A model generated the notes under the pieces. That model ran no database searches. It had not been told where the DNA came from and saw only the letters and a list, made by a program, of their open reading frames with translations. Below are positions 10,163-21,900 of a stretch of DNA of 64,000 nucleotides, piece by piece. The first letter of the stretch is position 1. Each line of letters begins with the position of its first letter. The DNA is from Harmothoe impar (lineage: Eukaryota; Annelida; Polychaeta; Phyllodocida; Polynoidae), in contig OX381709.1 of the NCBI GenBank assembly GCA_947462335.1, forward strand, positions 65,650,609 through 65,714,608. The letters run 5' to 3'. A program made the position numbers and the translations under genes.

Positions 10163-10187
10163 GGCCTACTTTTATATAAAAGTGGCC
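10163..10187. repeat. TATA-centred palindrome
   Basis: The 16-base core ACTTTTATATAAAAGT is a perfect palindrome flanked by GGCC on both sides. It presents a TATA box on both strands and could form a hairpin in RNA; a T-run follows at 10192-10198. Confidence 0.6.
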
Positions 10188-10770
10188 TTGGTTTTTTTGG
10201 TATCAAACAAAAAAGTTTGTAAAAGATTATCATAAGATTTTGCATAATTTGCATTATACTCTGTATATTTGTATTCACATGTGAACATTGATATATCAAA
10301 ATCCACTCAGTTCCACAAAGCACCTATTTCACCAAAGACAGCCTATTACTTGATAACACATTTTTCATCATGTTTTAGAATTAAGACAAAGATGTACCAT
10401 GCTGTGTATATAATTCAAACAATGATTTGAAAAGTGTCAGATAAAGACACAATGTATTACTACACTGTATAATATGTGATTAAGAAAGTACCAAATTGGT
10501 ACAAAGAAGGTTTACATACCTTATAGTTAAGTTACACTGTATATAATGTAGATGACTAGCCAAGCACAAAACCAAAATTCTCCCCAGACCTTTGGTATTT
10601 ACATACTCTCACATCATCTATATTACAAAAAAAAGTGTACTTCACTACAAAAAAAAATCAAAAACAAAAGGTAAATTCTATTTTGCCACCAAAAATTGTG
10701 GATAAAATTCCAAAATTCACCCCAAATTTTTAGATGGAATGACAACTGACGGAGAGTTGTCCTTTTTCCC

Positions 10771-10780
10771 GAGGGGGAGG
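10771..10780 (+). other. Candidate polypurine tract
   Basis: GAGGGGGAGG lies four bases before the proposed LTR start. LTR elements prime plus-strand DNA synthesis from such a tract directly upstream of the 3' LTR. An AAAAAGGGAGA tract near 9737 is a weaker alternative. Confidence 0.5.
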
Positions 10781-10826
10781 CACCTGTCAGGTATGACCGG
10801 CGAGCCCGGCGAGCCCGGCGCTGCGG

Positions 10827-10888
10827 GCGCCTGCGTGTTCAAGCCGACGGCGGGAGACGCTACTCCCGCCGCCGGCACACGCAGGCGC
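10827..10888. repeat. GC-rich nested inverted repeat in U3
   Basis: Outer arms GCGCCTGCGTGT (10827-10838) and its complement (10877-10888) enclose inner arms CGGCGGGAG (10848-10856) and CTCCCGCCG (10863-10871) with a six-base loop. The block is CpG-rich in an otherwise AT-rich element, and CGGCGAGCC is tandemly repeated just upstream. Confidence 0.75.
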
Positions 10889-11122
10889 GCGCCGGCCCGC
10901 ATAGGCGGCGCTCCAGTCGGCACTCCCGCCGCCGCCAGGCGACGCTCATCCCGCACATTGTTTCCCACAGACCAGCATAAGGGTCACCCCTTTGATGTAC
11001 ACTAACAGGGGTAGACAAACTATGGAGGGGTATTGTGTGACTGTCTCTCTGACTGTTACAACCCTCCAACCACTGTCAACTGACACTAACACTCAAGATG
11101 CCATGCTGGTGGCCTGGCCCCC

Positions 11123-11129
11123 TTAAATA
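11123..11129 (+). promoter_or_regulatory. LTR TATA-like box
   Basis: TTAAATA, followed about 30 bases on by a pyrimidine-rich CTCCATCCTCACTC run that could serve as initiator, marks the likely U3/R border of the 3' LTR. Confidence 0.5.
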
Positions 11130-11394
11130 GGGTCAGGTCCCAGCACTGGGCATCTCCATCCTCACTCTACACTTGGACACCACAGAGCAAGGACCTCTCC
11201 ACTGACTGAGAACAAGGCTATAGGCTATGCCCTACTAGGCCCAACTATCAGACATGGTGTAGGACCCCCTTGGCTCTAGTCCAGTACTAACCTCAGGGTT
11301 ATTAGGTATATTTACCAAGACCTATATTATTGTGTGGATAGGTGTAACTGAGTGGAACCTACATTGTACTACTGTACTGTTGCTGTCAACTTGT

Positions 11395-11400
11395 AATAAA
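11395..11400 (+). terminator. LTR poly(A) signal
   Basis: AATAAA in the proposed R region, about 245 bases after the predicted start site, would give 3' end processing of all sense transcripts of the element. Confidence 0.55.
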
Positions 11401-11492
11401 TACCAACTATACTACAAGACCTCAAGACTTAGTCAACTTACCTCATATCATATTAAAGGGATCTCCCAACTAAGGGGATTCCTTGTATGACA

Positions 11493-12062
11493 CTACAATA
11501 CAACGAGGTAGGTGACCACCATCTCATATACACTCTTTCCATTGCGCAGGTAATCATAATTATTGTGGGCAAATCATTGAGCTGTGTGATTTGCATCTAT
11601 TACGTACCAAGCATATATATCATACTCGACATGTATATATGCTGAGAGGTTCCCAGTGGGAAAGACGAATAATATGACACATTCCGGTGTTCAAATGCCA
11701 TGGAAAAGATTGAAAGGTCGCAAAAGCTAAACCTGCAGAATAATATGTGGGTTAAAGGAAAAAGACGGAACCTTGCATTTGGGATTCATATGCGGCGGAG
11801 CTAAGGCAAGTAGTATAGGGAATTGAACATTCGTCTCTGGATTATCCCTCAATGTCACCATCTCATGGCACCATGCCCCGTAAGTAGTATAAGAAAATAG
11901 GAATGTGTCGAATGCCACTAGCCCCCCCCCAAAAAAAAACACACAAAAAAACACAAAAAAAAACACCACAAAAAAACACAAAAACATGTCATTGTTAACC
12001 CACCTCATTCCAAAATACAACTAGCAGAGAGAGCAGTCTACCGTTGTTGACCCCACTACAAT
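11493..12062. other. Host flank with A/C low-complexity tract
   Basis: Single-copy-looking host DNA. A run of nine C then A-rich (CA)-type repeats fills 11922-11984. No gene is seen. Confidence 0.6.
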
Positions 12063-12425
12063 ATGGCATCAAATAGAGAACCCGCAACATCAAAATTGTT
12101 AGCAGGTGATCACTACTGGATTGTTGTCATCAGAAAATGGCCCTCCAAATACATTGTTACAGAAAGAGGACCCATTTCAGTTAAAAGATACGGATCCGAT
12201 TTTTCCTTTTATCTGGATGCTGACTTAAAACCGGACGTGGCCAGGGAAATATGGAGTAGACCCATTTCTTATTTCTCAGGCCACTGGGGTAATGTCCTTT
12301 GTGTGGGGCACGAGCCATTGGGGACATCCCTGGTCAAGGATCCACTAGAGGAAGGACGTAGAAGGGCCCAGGGCCCACACGGGATCAATGCCTATCGCCC
12401 AGCGCAGGCCATGGGGACAAATTGA
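12063..12425 (+). CDS. Hypothetical 120-codon ORF
   Basis: This frame starts with ATG after a purine-poor leader and is the only open frame of its size here, with no competing frame on either strand. First codon positions are rich in G, as in real genes, and the product is Trp/Tyr-rich in its first half with a basic, Pro-rich end. No signal peptide, membrane segment or known motif is visible. It begins 570 bp after the retroelement. It could be a small single-exon gene, an exon of a larger gene, or chance. I do not recognise it. Confidence 0.3.
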   Translation: MASNREPATSKLLAGDHYWIVVIRKWPSKYIVTERGPISVKRYGSDFSFYLDADLKPDVAREIWSRPISYFSGHWGNVLCVGHEPLGTSLVKDPLEEGRRRAQGPHGINAYRPAQAMGTN

Positions 12426-14756
12426 TCGGCATTTCGTGTGTCTCAGACGTCTCCTAATTGAAAGATCGACTCCTTTTTAACCCGCCCTACTTTGGCCGAT
12501 GGTATCTGTCACAGACATGGGGTGGGTCCGTGGGTATAGGGGATATAGTAAGAAAGGGACAGAGGATGTGAAGGATATATACATATAGGACAGCTTTTAC
12601 TACTTTCAGTATCAGACAGTGAACGTCCAAAGCTAATCAGCTTCATACAAAAAGAGATTAGCAAGTATTTGCAACGTGTGCAAATAACCGTTTATCGACT
12701 GATTAAATGCCATTATTGTTGGAATTCATTTGAATGCAATCCAACATGCATAATACTATCAGGGACGCCACAAACTGTAACACGTATACAATAGAAGTAT
12801 TCTATATACACCGCTGTAATAGCAAAAATACCAATGTAATGGGCGTCAGCCTTTCAACTAGCTAGGTCACGTGAGTCGTGGTAACACAACTTAGGATTAT
12901 TTGCATCACCGATGCTTTAACTCTGCAGTCTATACGTGCAGGCCCTGCTTAAATCTCTTTGTAAAAAAACTAAAACTATGTCATACACTTAAAACAACTA
13001 GAGGAAGTAATGGAAGATAAAGTATGACTTTCCCAACATAAAGTATACACAATCTCCCAACCGTCAAGTCTACTATTACTGCTAGTCTCTACCCCTGGCC
13101 GTCCACGCATACACCCAGACAGGTCATGATAGTCTCTGGAGGTAGGAGAAGTGGGGGCTGAGCAGATGGGGAGATGCGTAATACCCATGTAGAGCCACTC
13201 CATTGTGAGCCGCAATGCCCATAGCCTTTGTGACAGCCTTTAACAGAGACTACTGAAGGCCTGCATCAGATGCTATCGACGACATTAGTGAAATGCCAAA
13301 GTGACACGGATTTATTCTTGGCGACCGTTTATGGGCCGATGAGCGGTTCGCCTGGTATCGCTATGCAAAACGGGGCATAGAGCTGCTAAAAAATGACCTA
13401 CTTCATCACAATGAGAAAAATAACGAGTTCCTGTGGGTGGCGGTACTGTAGGTAGCGGTACTGTATGCGGTAGGGGAACCTGGGGCTGAGAATAATGAGG
13501 AATGAAGCCACCTCCAATCAGCCAATACATCTCATAAGCTCAGCACGAACTCCTCAAGGAAGATGTAAATGGAATGTTGCATTGTTGATGCAGCCGTATT
13601 GGCAGTAGATATAGAGGGTATATAAGGGATTAGCCAAGTTACTGTCCCCGCTGCTACACCGAAACCAGCATTTTTATGATAGGTATTCATATTGCTATTT
13701 TTGAATTTACCCTATGGTTCCCCTAACGATAAACCAATGATTTATAGCCACGTTGTCTCCTTTGATTTGGCTGTTATCTACGCATTTGGTCTGCCTAAGC
13801 TGACTGGTATACGAGACCGTTAAGGCGTTTAGAACACAGTAAAATTCTATTACCTTCTGATTAATGGCAAACTCGCCATTCATAGGAGTGCAGGATTTAC
13901 ACTGCCAACATCAACCGATAAAACCCCCGTGGGATCAATGAAATTATGTTCCATCCTTCCGCCTCCAAAAGAGCTGACCCAGAACCATAATCGTGGCTTT
14001 TTTCTTGTCCCTGACATCTGAATTTCTTTGGTCTACCTTTATTCCACCTGCCCTTGCCTCTTTTCTTACCCTTCTGTAAGGGTACACAGCATATTCACAG
14101 GGGGATTAAAAAGTGCTCCCTAACAGAAGGCAGCGTAAAACACACCTTCAGAGGCCCTCTCCATCTTGCCCTACTAACACACAGCCTGGAGGAGGGGGGG
14201 GCACGTGCCTCGGCTGCTGAAGGGGTCTCAGGTGGGTGGTCCTGGGGAGCAGGCAGGGCTGGTGGGTGGCCTGAGATGTCCCACGGGTGGCAGGTGGTGA
14301 GCTATCGTTTTAGGTAGTAATAATGTGCTGACTGGTAATAGTGGTGGCAGGCGGGTGGGCACTCACATGACTGACATGGCATGTAACTTCTCCAGAATCA
14401 GATGTAGAATTGACTTTGACAACACAATTTCAATTACATCATCGCTGGTCCCAATATGTTATTTTTAGACCCCAGCATGAGACTTATGCAATTATTAAAA
14501 CCGACAGGTAAGGCACCCATGTATGGTAGCCTGTGGAAGGAGCTAGCATATATCTTTGCATCATATAGGTTTCTTTGGTTTCATGTGCATCGGTGACTGG
14601 ATTTACCCTCCCATAGGAATGAATGGTCAAGTGTAGAATAAACCGAATCATCCGACAGTGAATTACACCTGTGTAGGACAAGCAGGCCAAAGCTGATTGT
14701 ACTTATCGATATCCAAGCATGGTGAAGATAATTGAACGGGTAGACAGTTTCGTATA
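12426..14756. other. Intergenic, no gene seen
   Basis: No supported exon or RNA gene. A TATATAAGG at 13618-13626 and a G-rich stretch at 14180-14300 are the only visible features; neither is tied to a transcript. Confidence 0.5.
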
Positions 14757-15205
14757 AGCTCAAATCCCACGATCCTTTCTATACCTCCTAAACCCCTGCG
14801 ATTTGAAGCCCTTGCAATTCGGGATCCTTGCATTTATTCTTAATTGCAAGAGTTCTATTGCAAAGGTGCAAATCCCACTGCACAATGTATATTGCACTGT
14901 ATCCTTGCAATTGTGGCATATCTGTTGCAATATAGACATTGAAGGAAACATACATTGCAATATACCCATGATTTCAGCTCAATATGCTCAAATTGCAAGA
15001 AAAAATGCCAAATTGCAGAAACTTTTCACTTGAGTAAGAGAAAATATCTAAATATCTAGATGTTAGAGTAGGCCTAAATTGTAACAGATTGTTAGCTGTT
15101 ATACCACTCAGTTGTAGTAACATCTGCCTTTAAGCTGGGCATATCGCAACAGATTCTTATATTGCAGAAACTTTCTGGCAACAATTGCATCGTGGGATTT
15201 GAGCT
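14757..15205. mobile_element. MITE with 17-bp inverted ends and TTGCAA motifs
   Basis: The ends AGCTCAAATCCCACGAT (14757-14773) and its exact complement (15189-15205) are flanked by ATA on both sides, a probable target duplication. Inside, short motifs of the type TTGCAA/ATTGCA recur more than ten times. No ORF is present, so it is non-autonomous. The superfamily cannot be fixed. Confidence 0.75.
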
Positions 15206-18200
15206 ATAGAATGTAGTAGAATGGGATAAGGCAAACATGGTTTCTCCCTACCACTGCATGCCTTTGGGTCCAGTGAGGGAGGATCTTGCTTTCTTTTCTA
15301 GGAGGGAAGCGATGTTTCCGCTTTGCCACTGTACATTGTACTTATAAGCAACTGTTGCCAGAGCTCTGGGAGACCCTAAATATAGGAATATAATAGTATT
15401 TCAATAAACATATAGCAAACATAAAAGTCTATTTCGTAGGAGGAAACCAAATGCACACCAGACTATCTCTGTCTATACTGGATGGAGTTCAACATCTCTG
15501 GGGACTGCTCTGGGGTCAAATATGTGTTGGGTTTGCCTCGTGACCGGTCTCAGATCACGGCTGGTCCGTGAGCCACTCGTCCCTGAGCTGCTCTTACATC
15601 ACATCCTACACAGACCCGGCCAGCCGCCAGGGGTCGCCTCCTGTCTGCTAAATAACTCCCCGCCATATGGTAGGAGACCAACCAACTGTGCCAATGGAAC
15701 ACAGACCCAGACACCCTCTGCATACAAATGGACATCAGATCTGTATGCCATTGTTGCTACCTGTTCTATATACTGGTTTGTTTCGGTTGCTCTATTATTT
15801 GGGTTAGCACTCAGTAATCCTTAGGATATGCAGGGCAATTAAAATACGCTTCACTGTGATAGAGTCACTAGAAATGGTAATATTATGCATGATGTGCAGT
15901 ATATTGGTAGGTCGTATTCACAACATTAGTTATACTAGACATTAGCCTGTTTCTGTATCCATCCAGCCTAATGACAGACATATGTAGTTGTATCAAACGA
16001 TATTTTTGGTTTATGACCAGATTAGTTTTGACAGGATCGAGTGCTAAAGTATGTAGTTCTTATTTCATGGTTTGGTGTTGACACATGGTTGTGTGATATT
16101 GGTGCTCTTTTGTACAATACCGATTTTGATCCAAATACTCCTGTATCCTGTCTCCATATCTTGTGTTCTAGTTGGTGTTACCTGTGTCCTTCCTAATCCT
16201 ATTCCTAGACATACAAAAGGCAAGGATTTTGGGGTTGAATTATTACCTGCATATCCCCTGCACATATTCATAACACCTTGGAAATCTGTAGTTTGGACAT
16301 CAGGGTTTCAGTGGCTTTCCATGTCATGGTTAATATGCGTGATGCATGTTTCATAATATCATGAATAAGTTTATGTAACAATGTCTACGTAATTCATGTA
16401 GATTAAAAGGGTCAGAAAATGGACCACTGCAGTTCATCAGTTAGGGTTGGTTCTGTGTTTAACGGTTGGGGATAATGATATGGGAGGCAGAACGTTTAGG
16501 GCCTTCTTTAATTAGTTTTTTTTTCAGCACGCATAACCTGTGCACTGTCAGCGCTTCTATTACATGTCGCCATAACTGCAGGTAAGGCCCTGATATGATG
16601 GACACACAGCATGTAAAAGCCTGTCCATCCCACACTGTGTAGTGTTGGATGTAAAAGAACCATTGCCTCGGCAAACGTGTAGGGGCATGCTTTCTACCTT
16701 TTCTCACATAATATATTACCATCAACGTCCTTAAAATGTTGATTGGTTTTGATTAAGGCAGGCTATCCAGTAACCAACCAACAAGTAGGGTCTTTCCTGC
16801 CGGGTCAGATCACCAAACCTTCACCATGATGGACCTGTCCGTTACTTGGGCATTTATTTGCATCAGAGACGCGGATCTTTCAACATTGACAAGATGCATA
16901 TATTTGTATTCACATCATTTTCCTCTTTGTCATGCATTCCTACAGACAGGTGGGCAGACAGATATACACCTTACAATCAGTCCCTACAGATAGCTAGAAG
17001 CAGACAGTGACTGCTCCTTGGGAGATGGCAGGCGTCGCTGCATGACTTTCGGCAGATGTGGTGTAGGGCCGCTGTAGACATGGGCTTCTGGTCGGTGGGG
17101 CCAATCATTAGACCAGCAACCAGCGGAATCTGAGCCGCTGGTACCAGGTTGTGGTATGGTTAATTAATGGCGGATCTCTGCGCCCACGTTTGATTGTATG
17201 TAATTAATCATCGACCCAGCCTGGGGACCATAGAAGGCACACATAAAGGAAGGATCCCTTACCCTTGGCCCGCCACTTCCCTACCATCTAACCTTTGCAC
17301 CTATCCATCAAGCACACCTCAATAACCACCGTCTCCCTTACCAATTTCCGAAGACAGTACTATCATAGTGGGAAATGAGGTAAAACGGCCGTGTGAAGAG
17401 CCATTGGCCAGAAGTTACGGGTGCAGGAAGGTAACGACAGGCAAGACTGGATATGAGGGGTGGGGGTCAGGAGAAAGAAGAGAGGAAGGTTATTTAGGAC
17501 CTTTTCATTAACTTGTATTTTCCGTGCCACTGTTCCCCTGAATGCTATATCATGTTAAGTGGTTTCCTGTTTGTGAACTAAATACTATTATAGGAGAAAC
17601 CCTCGTGGTGCACGTGAATAGTCTGCACCGAGCATAAGGACCACTTACTCAAGAAATGGTCATTCTTCGGTTAATTACAGGGAGTCTTTACCAATCGTCC
17701 AATGAGAACCTTTTGTGAACAAGAAAAGTGCCGAATATAGTTCTCCCTTGTCCTTTCCATTAAGGGTCAATATATGGTACTCAAAATTCTAATTAGATGC
17801 CCAGGCCATCTATTATTACTAGGTATACTGTCGTCAGCAAGTTCGGTCTCCAGCATTTTTTCTGTTCTCTTCTTTCATTCTCTAGTATTCTGCTCCCCTT
17901 TCCTCGCCCAGTCCCACACAGATAAAACCTATCATCCTCTGTACTAGTGAACCAGTATGTCTGATCAGGACAAGGACTGCACTTGTTGACATTTCGTGGT
18001 CGGACGTAATCGATGTTGGTGATTGCGTCAAGACTAGTCTGAAACTCTGCTCTCAGCGCGTCACAATGGTGAAACGGGAGGAGTGGGGGATGGAAATAGC
18101 AGGTTGCAGGCAGTAGAGCAAAGGGTGTTGGATAGTAGGTGTGGTTCATGCACAGAAAGATCGCTACATCTGGGGGTGGTAATTCCTCTTAGTTTCCAGC

Positions 18201-18883
18201 TTCTTTGAACATAAGAGGAAAGGGGAGAGAGTTACTCTATGATGTCTGTCTACTATGAGTGGATAGTGTACAATTGGTGGCTGGTATTTAAGGTGGTTGA
18301 GGACTGAAGAGGATTGTCCTTCAGATGAGTATTTTGGAAAGACAATGGAGGGTCGGAGATGGCCAAACGCAGAATTAAAACAATCTGCAATCAATGATGT
18401 ATTTTCAACCCTTCCTGTCGTGGATATTCCGTTAACAGCCGCTTTGGTCAAATGATGACAGGCTCGAGGTGAAAATTCCTGAATGAATCTCAGTCATACC
18501 GGTAGTTGTGCAATAGAAAGTTTCCCCATCAAAGGGTGAGCTGATACAATCCATATACTTGCATGGTCACATCATCCCTTTCCATACGTTTTGTTCTTTT
18601 AATATAACTTTATTAAGTCAAAGCTATTTTGAAGAAGTCGGTGGGCCATCAAAATTAACTGAATAAAGACCATGTATTTTACGCACACCTAGCTTTAGGA
18701 GGTCATAGCCATGTGGCTTAACTCCAACTCCTACAACCCTAAATGAATCAGCTATTGAGATGCAGATGGGATAGTGAGTAGCACCAACCTATTGACAATA
18801 CTTTAAAGGATAAGCCTTAGAAATACACTACACATGGTGTGTGCTGGTACAGGGCCTACTTTGCAAAATATTTTCGCAAGTTT
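15206..18883. other. Intergenic, no gene seen
   Basis: Several short ORFs occur but none has codon bias, splice context or a recognisable product. TTAATTAA-type homeodomain core sites are found near 17160-17210. Confidence 0.5.
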
Positions 18884-18955
18884 TTCCAGGATAGCCTTGA
18901 AACGTCAAGCTTCAGATTTAAAGGCAGCCTTGCTGCCAACTGAGCTACCCAGGCA
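18884..18955 (-). repeat. tRNA-Lys-like SINE head or tRNA pseudogene
   Basis: On the minus strand it reads GCCTGGGTAGCTCAGTTGG (a full A box), then an anticodon region with TTTAAATCTGA close to the tRNA-Lys arm, then GTTTCAAGGC, a decayed B box. The arms no longer pair well, so it is not a functional tRNA. tRNA-Lys-derived SINE is the best reading; no body or tail was identified. Confidence 0.5.
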
Positions 18956-21900
18956 AGTATCAGCAAGGCATATCAATGAGATACACAATGGTTCATGACC
19001 ATAGTTTACACAGTTCAAATGTATCAAAGGAATGTTTCCGCAAATCATTTTGCTCTTTTGATACCAGCAGAGGTATGCACCCAAGGTATGACTAGGCTAA
19101 CTGACGAGGCTGTATAGTAAACTTTGAAAAATGTCACGCCATAATTATGACAGGCTATGTAAAGATTCCCCCTATGTGGACAGCTATAGTTTCAATATAG
19201 TACTGCCAATCACTTGCTGTAAGAAATATCGAGGCATTTCCATACGATTTTGAGATACTGAGATGAATCCTTAAGTTGAAGGTTCAGATAAAACGCATCT
19301 GTTACGGTTGCACCCAGAGCTGCGCCCTCTGTTATCAGTTATGCTGAGGCACAGTGGCGTTTCCCACACTTCAATCACGTGTAATGGCTGCTGGGAGGCG
19401 CGTGGTACTAATACAGATCAGCACCTAACCTCTGTACTGGAATCCCATTGGTCGACCTAAGGAGAGGCTCACAGCAAAGGCCTCTGGGCATAGCAATTGA
19501 ACTGGAGCATTGATGTGTGGTCTCAATCCTTGTCTGCTGGTCTCCTCAGACCACCAGGGAAGGGTGTAATTGGCTCTATTTATGCGGTGCCGACCTCCTT
19601 CGTATCGTTTACTGTTTGTCTACTGCCACCCACTGAGTCAATGCCACCACTGGGAGAGACATGCCAGCCGCGAGCAGCTCAGGGAAGATCACAATCAACT
19701 CACAATGGCTCACCAACGAGCGGAGCCGGCCGAACACCCTCAACTGGGCAAATTATCACCTTCATGTATAGACACGTATAGCAAGGAATCCGACATATCT
19801 CTCAATGAGCCTACTCAGACTGACTTCTCTCTAAAGGAAGAAAGTGCTTCATCTGAGCACATTTTACCTCCGTCCGCAATATAACTTCCATTCGTCTATT
19901 GGATGGTTGCCTAATGGTCTTCTTGGGAGGGCGATAATTGTGATCCATAATAGAGGTAGTATTAGACTAGTATCCCCCTATGAGAAATCTATCTCCCATC
20001 AAATGGAGGTAAGTACAAAAACAGGCCTTATGTTAAACTCTCTAACTCTATGTCTAGCATGGTTTCCGATGGGTAGAATAAATGAAACTAAGCGTAAATC
20101 CACAAAGACATGAGAAAATAAAAGAATTACACTTACTCTAGATTAAGATCTTTGAACAAAATATCATTTGGTTTAGCTATACTTGCATCAATAGCTGCAA
20201 AATACGTTACCCTTTAACATGGATATACGCTTGCTCTTGGTACCGGATCATAAAGTTCCCGATGGTATTGTTTCTATCCGACTGGTAGCAGGCACTGTAA
20301 GATGTGGTATCACCCTCATCTGCAGCCAGCATCTGTGCCAGAACTCCCAGTGGCGGCAGAGACAAGAAGGCTTGTTAGCACTGCCTAATGGGTATTGTTA
20401 TGACACATAAGGTTAATTCCTGATGTCCTAACGAGGCCGGTTGACGACATACCCAGGTGGTGCGTCCCACGCCGCAGTTTCGACCCACCACCAGGTCCCT
20501 ATTCATCACCTGCGGCCCCTCATTGCTATTCACTGCAGCCACCTAAACAATATCAGAGTGGCTCACAGAGCTGCTCCCTATCCGCTGCACGTCATCTGCC
20601 CGCCGGCTTATTACTGCTATTGATGCCAATGCTAAATTTTTATCTCGTATTTCTTTTCTCACAGCAATAAATGCCATTATCACCATACCTTGAGGCTATA
20701 TAATTTTTTCATAGTCATAAAATAAACGACGTTTCAATGGGACGATTCGGTGAGTGGCTGCTTTATATGCATGTGCCTACAAATCTACCAATTACTGCAT
20801 CAGTACATTATGCACCAAGATAGAGCCACCAGAATCCCCACGTGACTAATGAACACTCATTTAAACACCTCCTAAGGCGGTGCAGCAAATATCAATCAAG
20901 CATTCACTCTTAAACCATACAGAACACCCCTGTTCATTAGTATAGTGCTGCTTCTAGGATGTTCTACACTGAGCGATTTCAGAAATCGAGATGTTTCTAG
21001 TAAGGCATACCATTGAGGTATTCCAGTCCAGAAAGATGTGTTCAGATCTACAGGACTGGCTGATAGGATAGATTTAAAGAGAAAAAAAATGTCAAGCACA
21101 TTCTACTACTTCAGTTTGGAAGCAAAGGCCTGCTGATACAGACCATTAGATCCATCAAAAGTGCCCCCCCCCCCCTCAAAAAAAATCAAATAAGCATATC
21201 TTTGTGAAATGCTTATTCAGTATTATGCAGGGAGGCAGCAGTTCAGTCGGACTGCATGGATAATCAAGGGGTGGGGACAGAGTCGGATATAGATATGTTC
21301 TTGAATGAAACCAAAAAAGGATGATGGAAAATAATAGATCAAATAACGTGTATCCTTTTGCATATAGTTGTATTCCAGGGTACAATAAAGTGATATTCTA
21401 GAGTATATTGATGTATCAGCACAGTGAGAATCAGCCCTTCTGTGTCGCCAAATTGGCAGGCAGTACCTGAGTCTAGGGCGAGCCAGCTTTGGACTGCATG
21501 CAAGGAGAATCCGGTAGTCCAGCAGAATAGTAGCCTGACCAGAAATTGTCGGTCATAGTCATTTCTCTCTTGATTATTCACATGATATAGGGTGTGACGT
21601 TGGTGTGAAAATGGCACCCTTGGACAATTTTTGTTTTTCGAGATGCCGACGGAAATGTCTTTAATGGGAACATAATTTAAAGCTCTAAATACACATTTCT
21701 GACATAAAGGAATTCATTGATTGACTCAATATAGAGCCTGGCAACATTGGGGAGCCTGGCTGACTCTCACGTTTTACTCTTTGGGCTCAAAACGATCAAA
21801 CTGCATGGTAGAGGCATGAGCTCCCAGAAGCGTCCATGTGAACGTGTCTAGCTGGTAATAAACGGACACAACACCCAGAGACATTTTGTCTCCATAGAGT

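Larger units (their letters stand above)
9167..10770. other. AT-rich 3' non-coding part of the retroelement
   Basis: No coding frame is supported here. The first 200 bases form the antisense promoter region. The rest is A/T-rich, with many short TGTAT/ACTGTAT runs, a 111-bp-spaced direct repeat (9923 and 10034), a TATA palindrome (10163-10187) and A-tracts at 10625-10670. It separates the env/antisense block from the purine tract. Confidence 0.6.
1..11492 (+). mobile_element. Ty3/gypsy-type LTR retroelement with env, 5' part outside window
   Basis: The reading order PR-RT-RNaseH-IN, then a separate env frame, then a 3' LTR, is that of an env-bearing Ty3/gypsy element (errantivirus-like layout). 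Integrase lies after RNase H, which separates it from Ty1/copia. The 5' LTR, primer-binding site and gag are not in the window. Both pol and env are uninterrupted over 1,559 and 872 codons, so the copy is probably young. Beyond the usual gene set it has a long RNaseH-IN linker, an internal promoter-like block before env and an antisense ORF after env. The right boundary (11492) rests on the proposed LTR end; the left boundary is simply the window edge. Confidence 0.9.
10785..11492 (+). repeat. Proposed 3' LTR (708 bp)
   Basis: The ends are TGTCA and TGACA, giving the usual TG...CA with a 5-base inverted repeat. A polypurine tract precedes it. U3 would hold a GC-rich hairpin block and a TTAAATA box; R would start near 11150; AATAAA at 11395 would define the R end, leaving a U5 of about 75 bases. 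The boundaries cannot be confirmed because the 5' LTR is outside the window; candidate right target-site flank is CTACA. Confidence 0.55.

Noticed and set aside
10717..11005. Gly/Ala/Arg-rich frames on both strands
   Set aside because: They fall in the GC-rich U3 block of the proposed LTR and mirror its composition.
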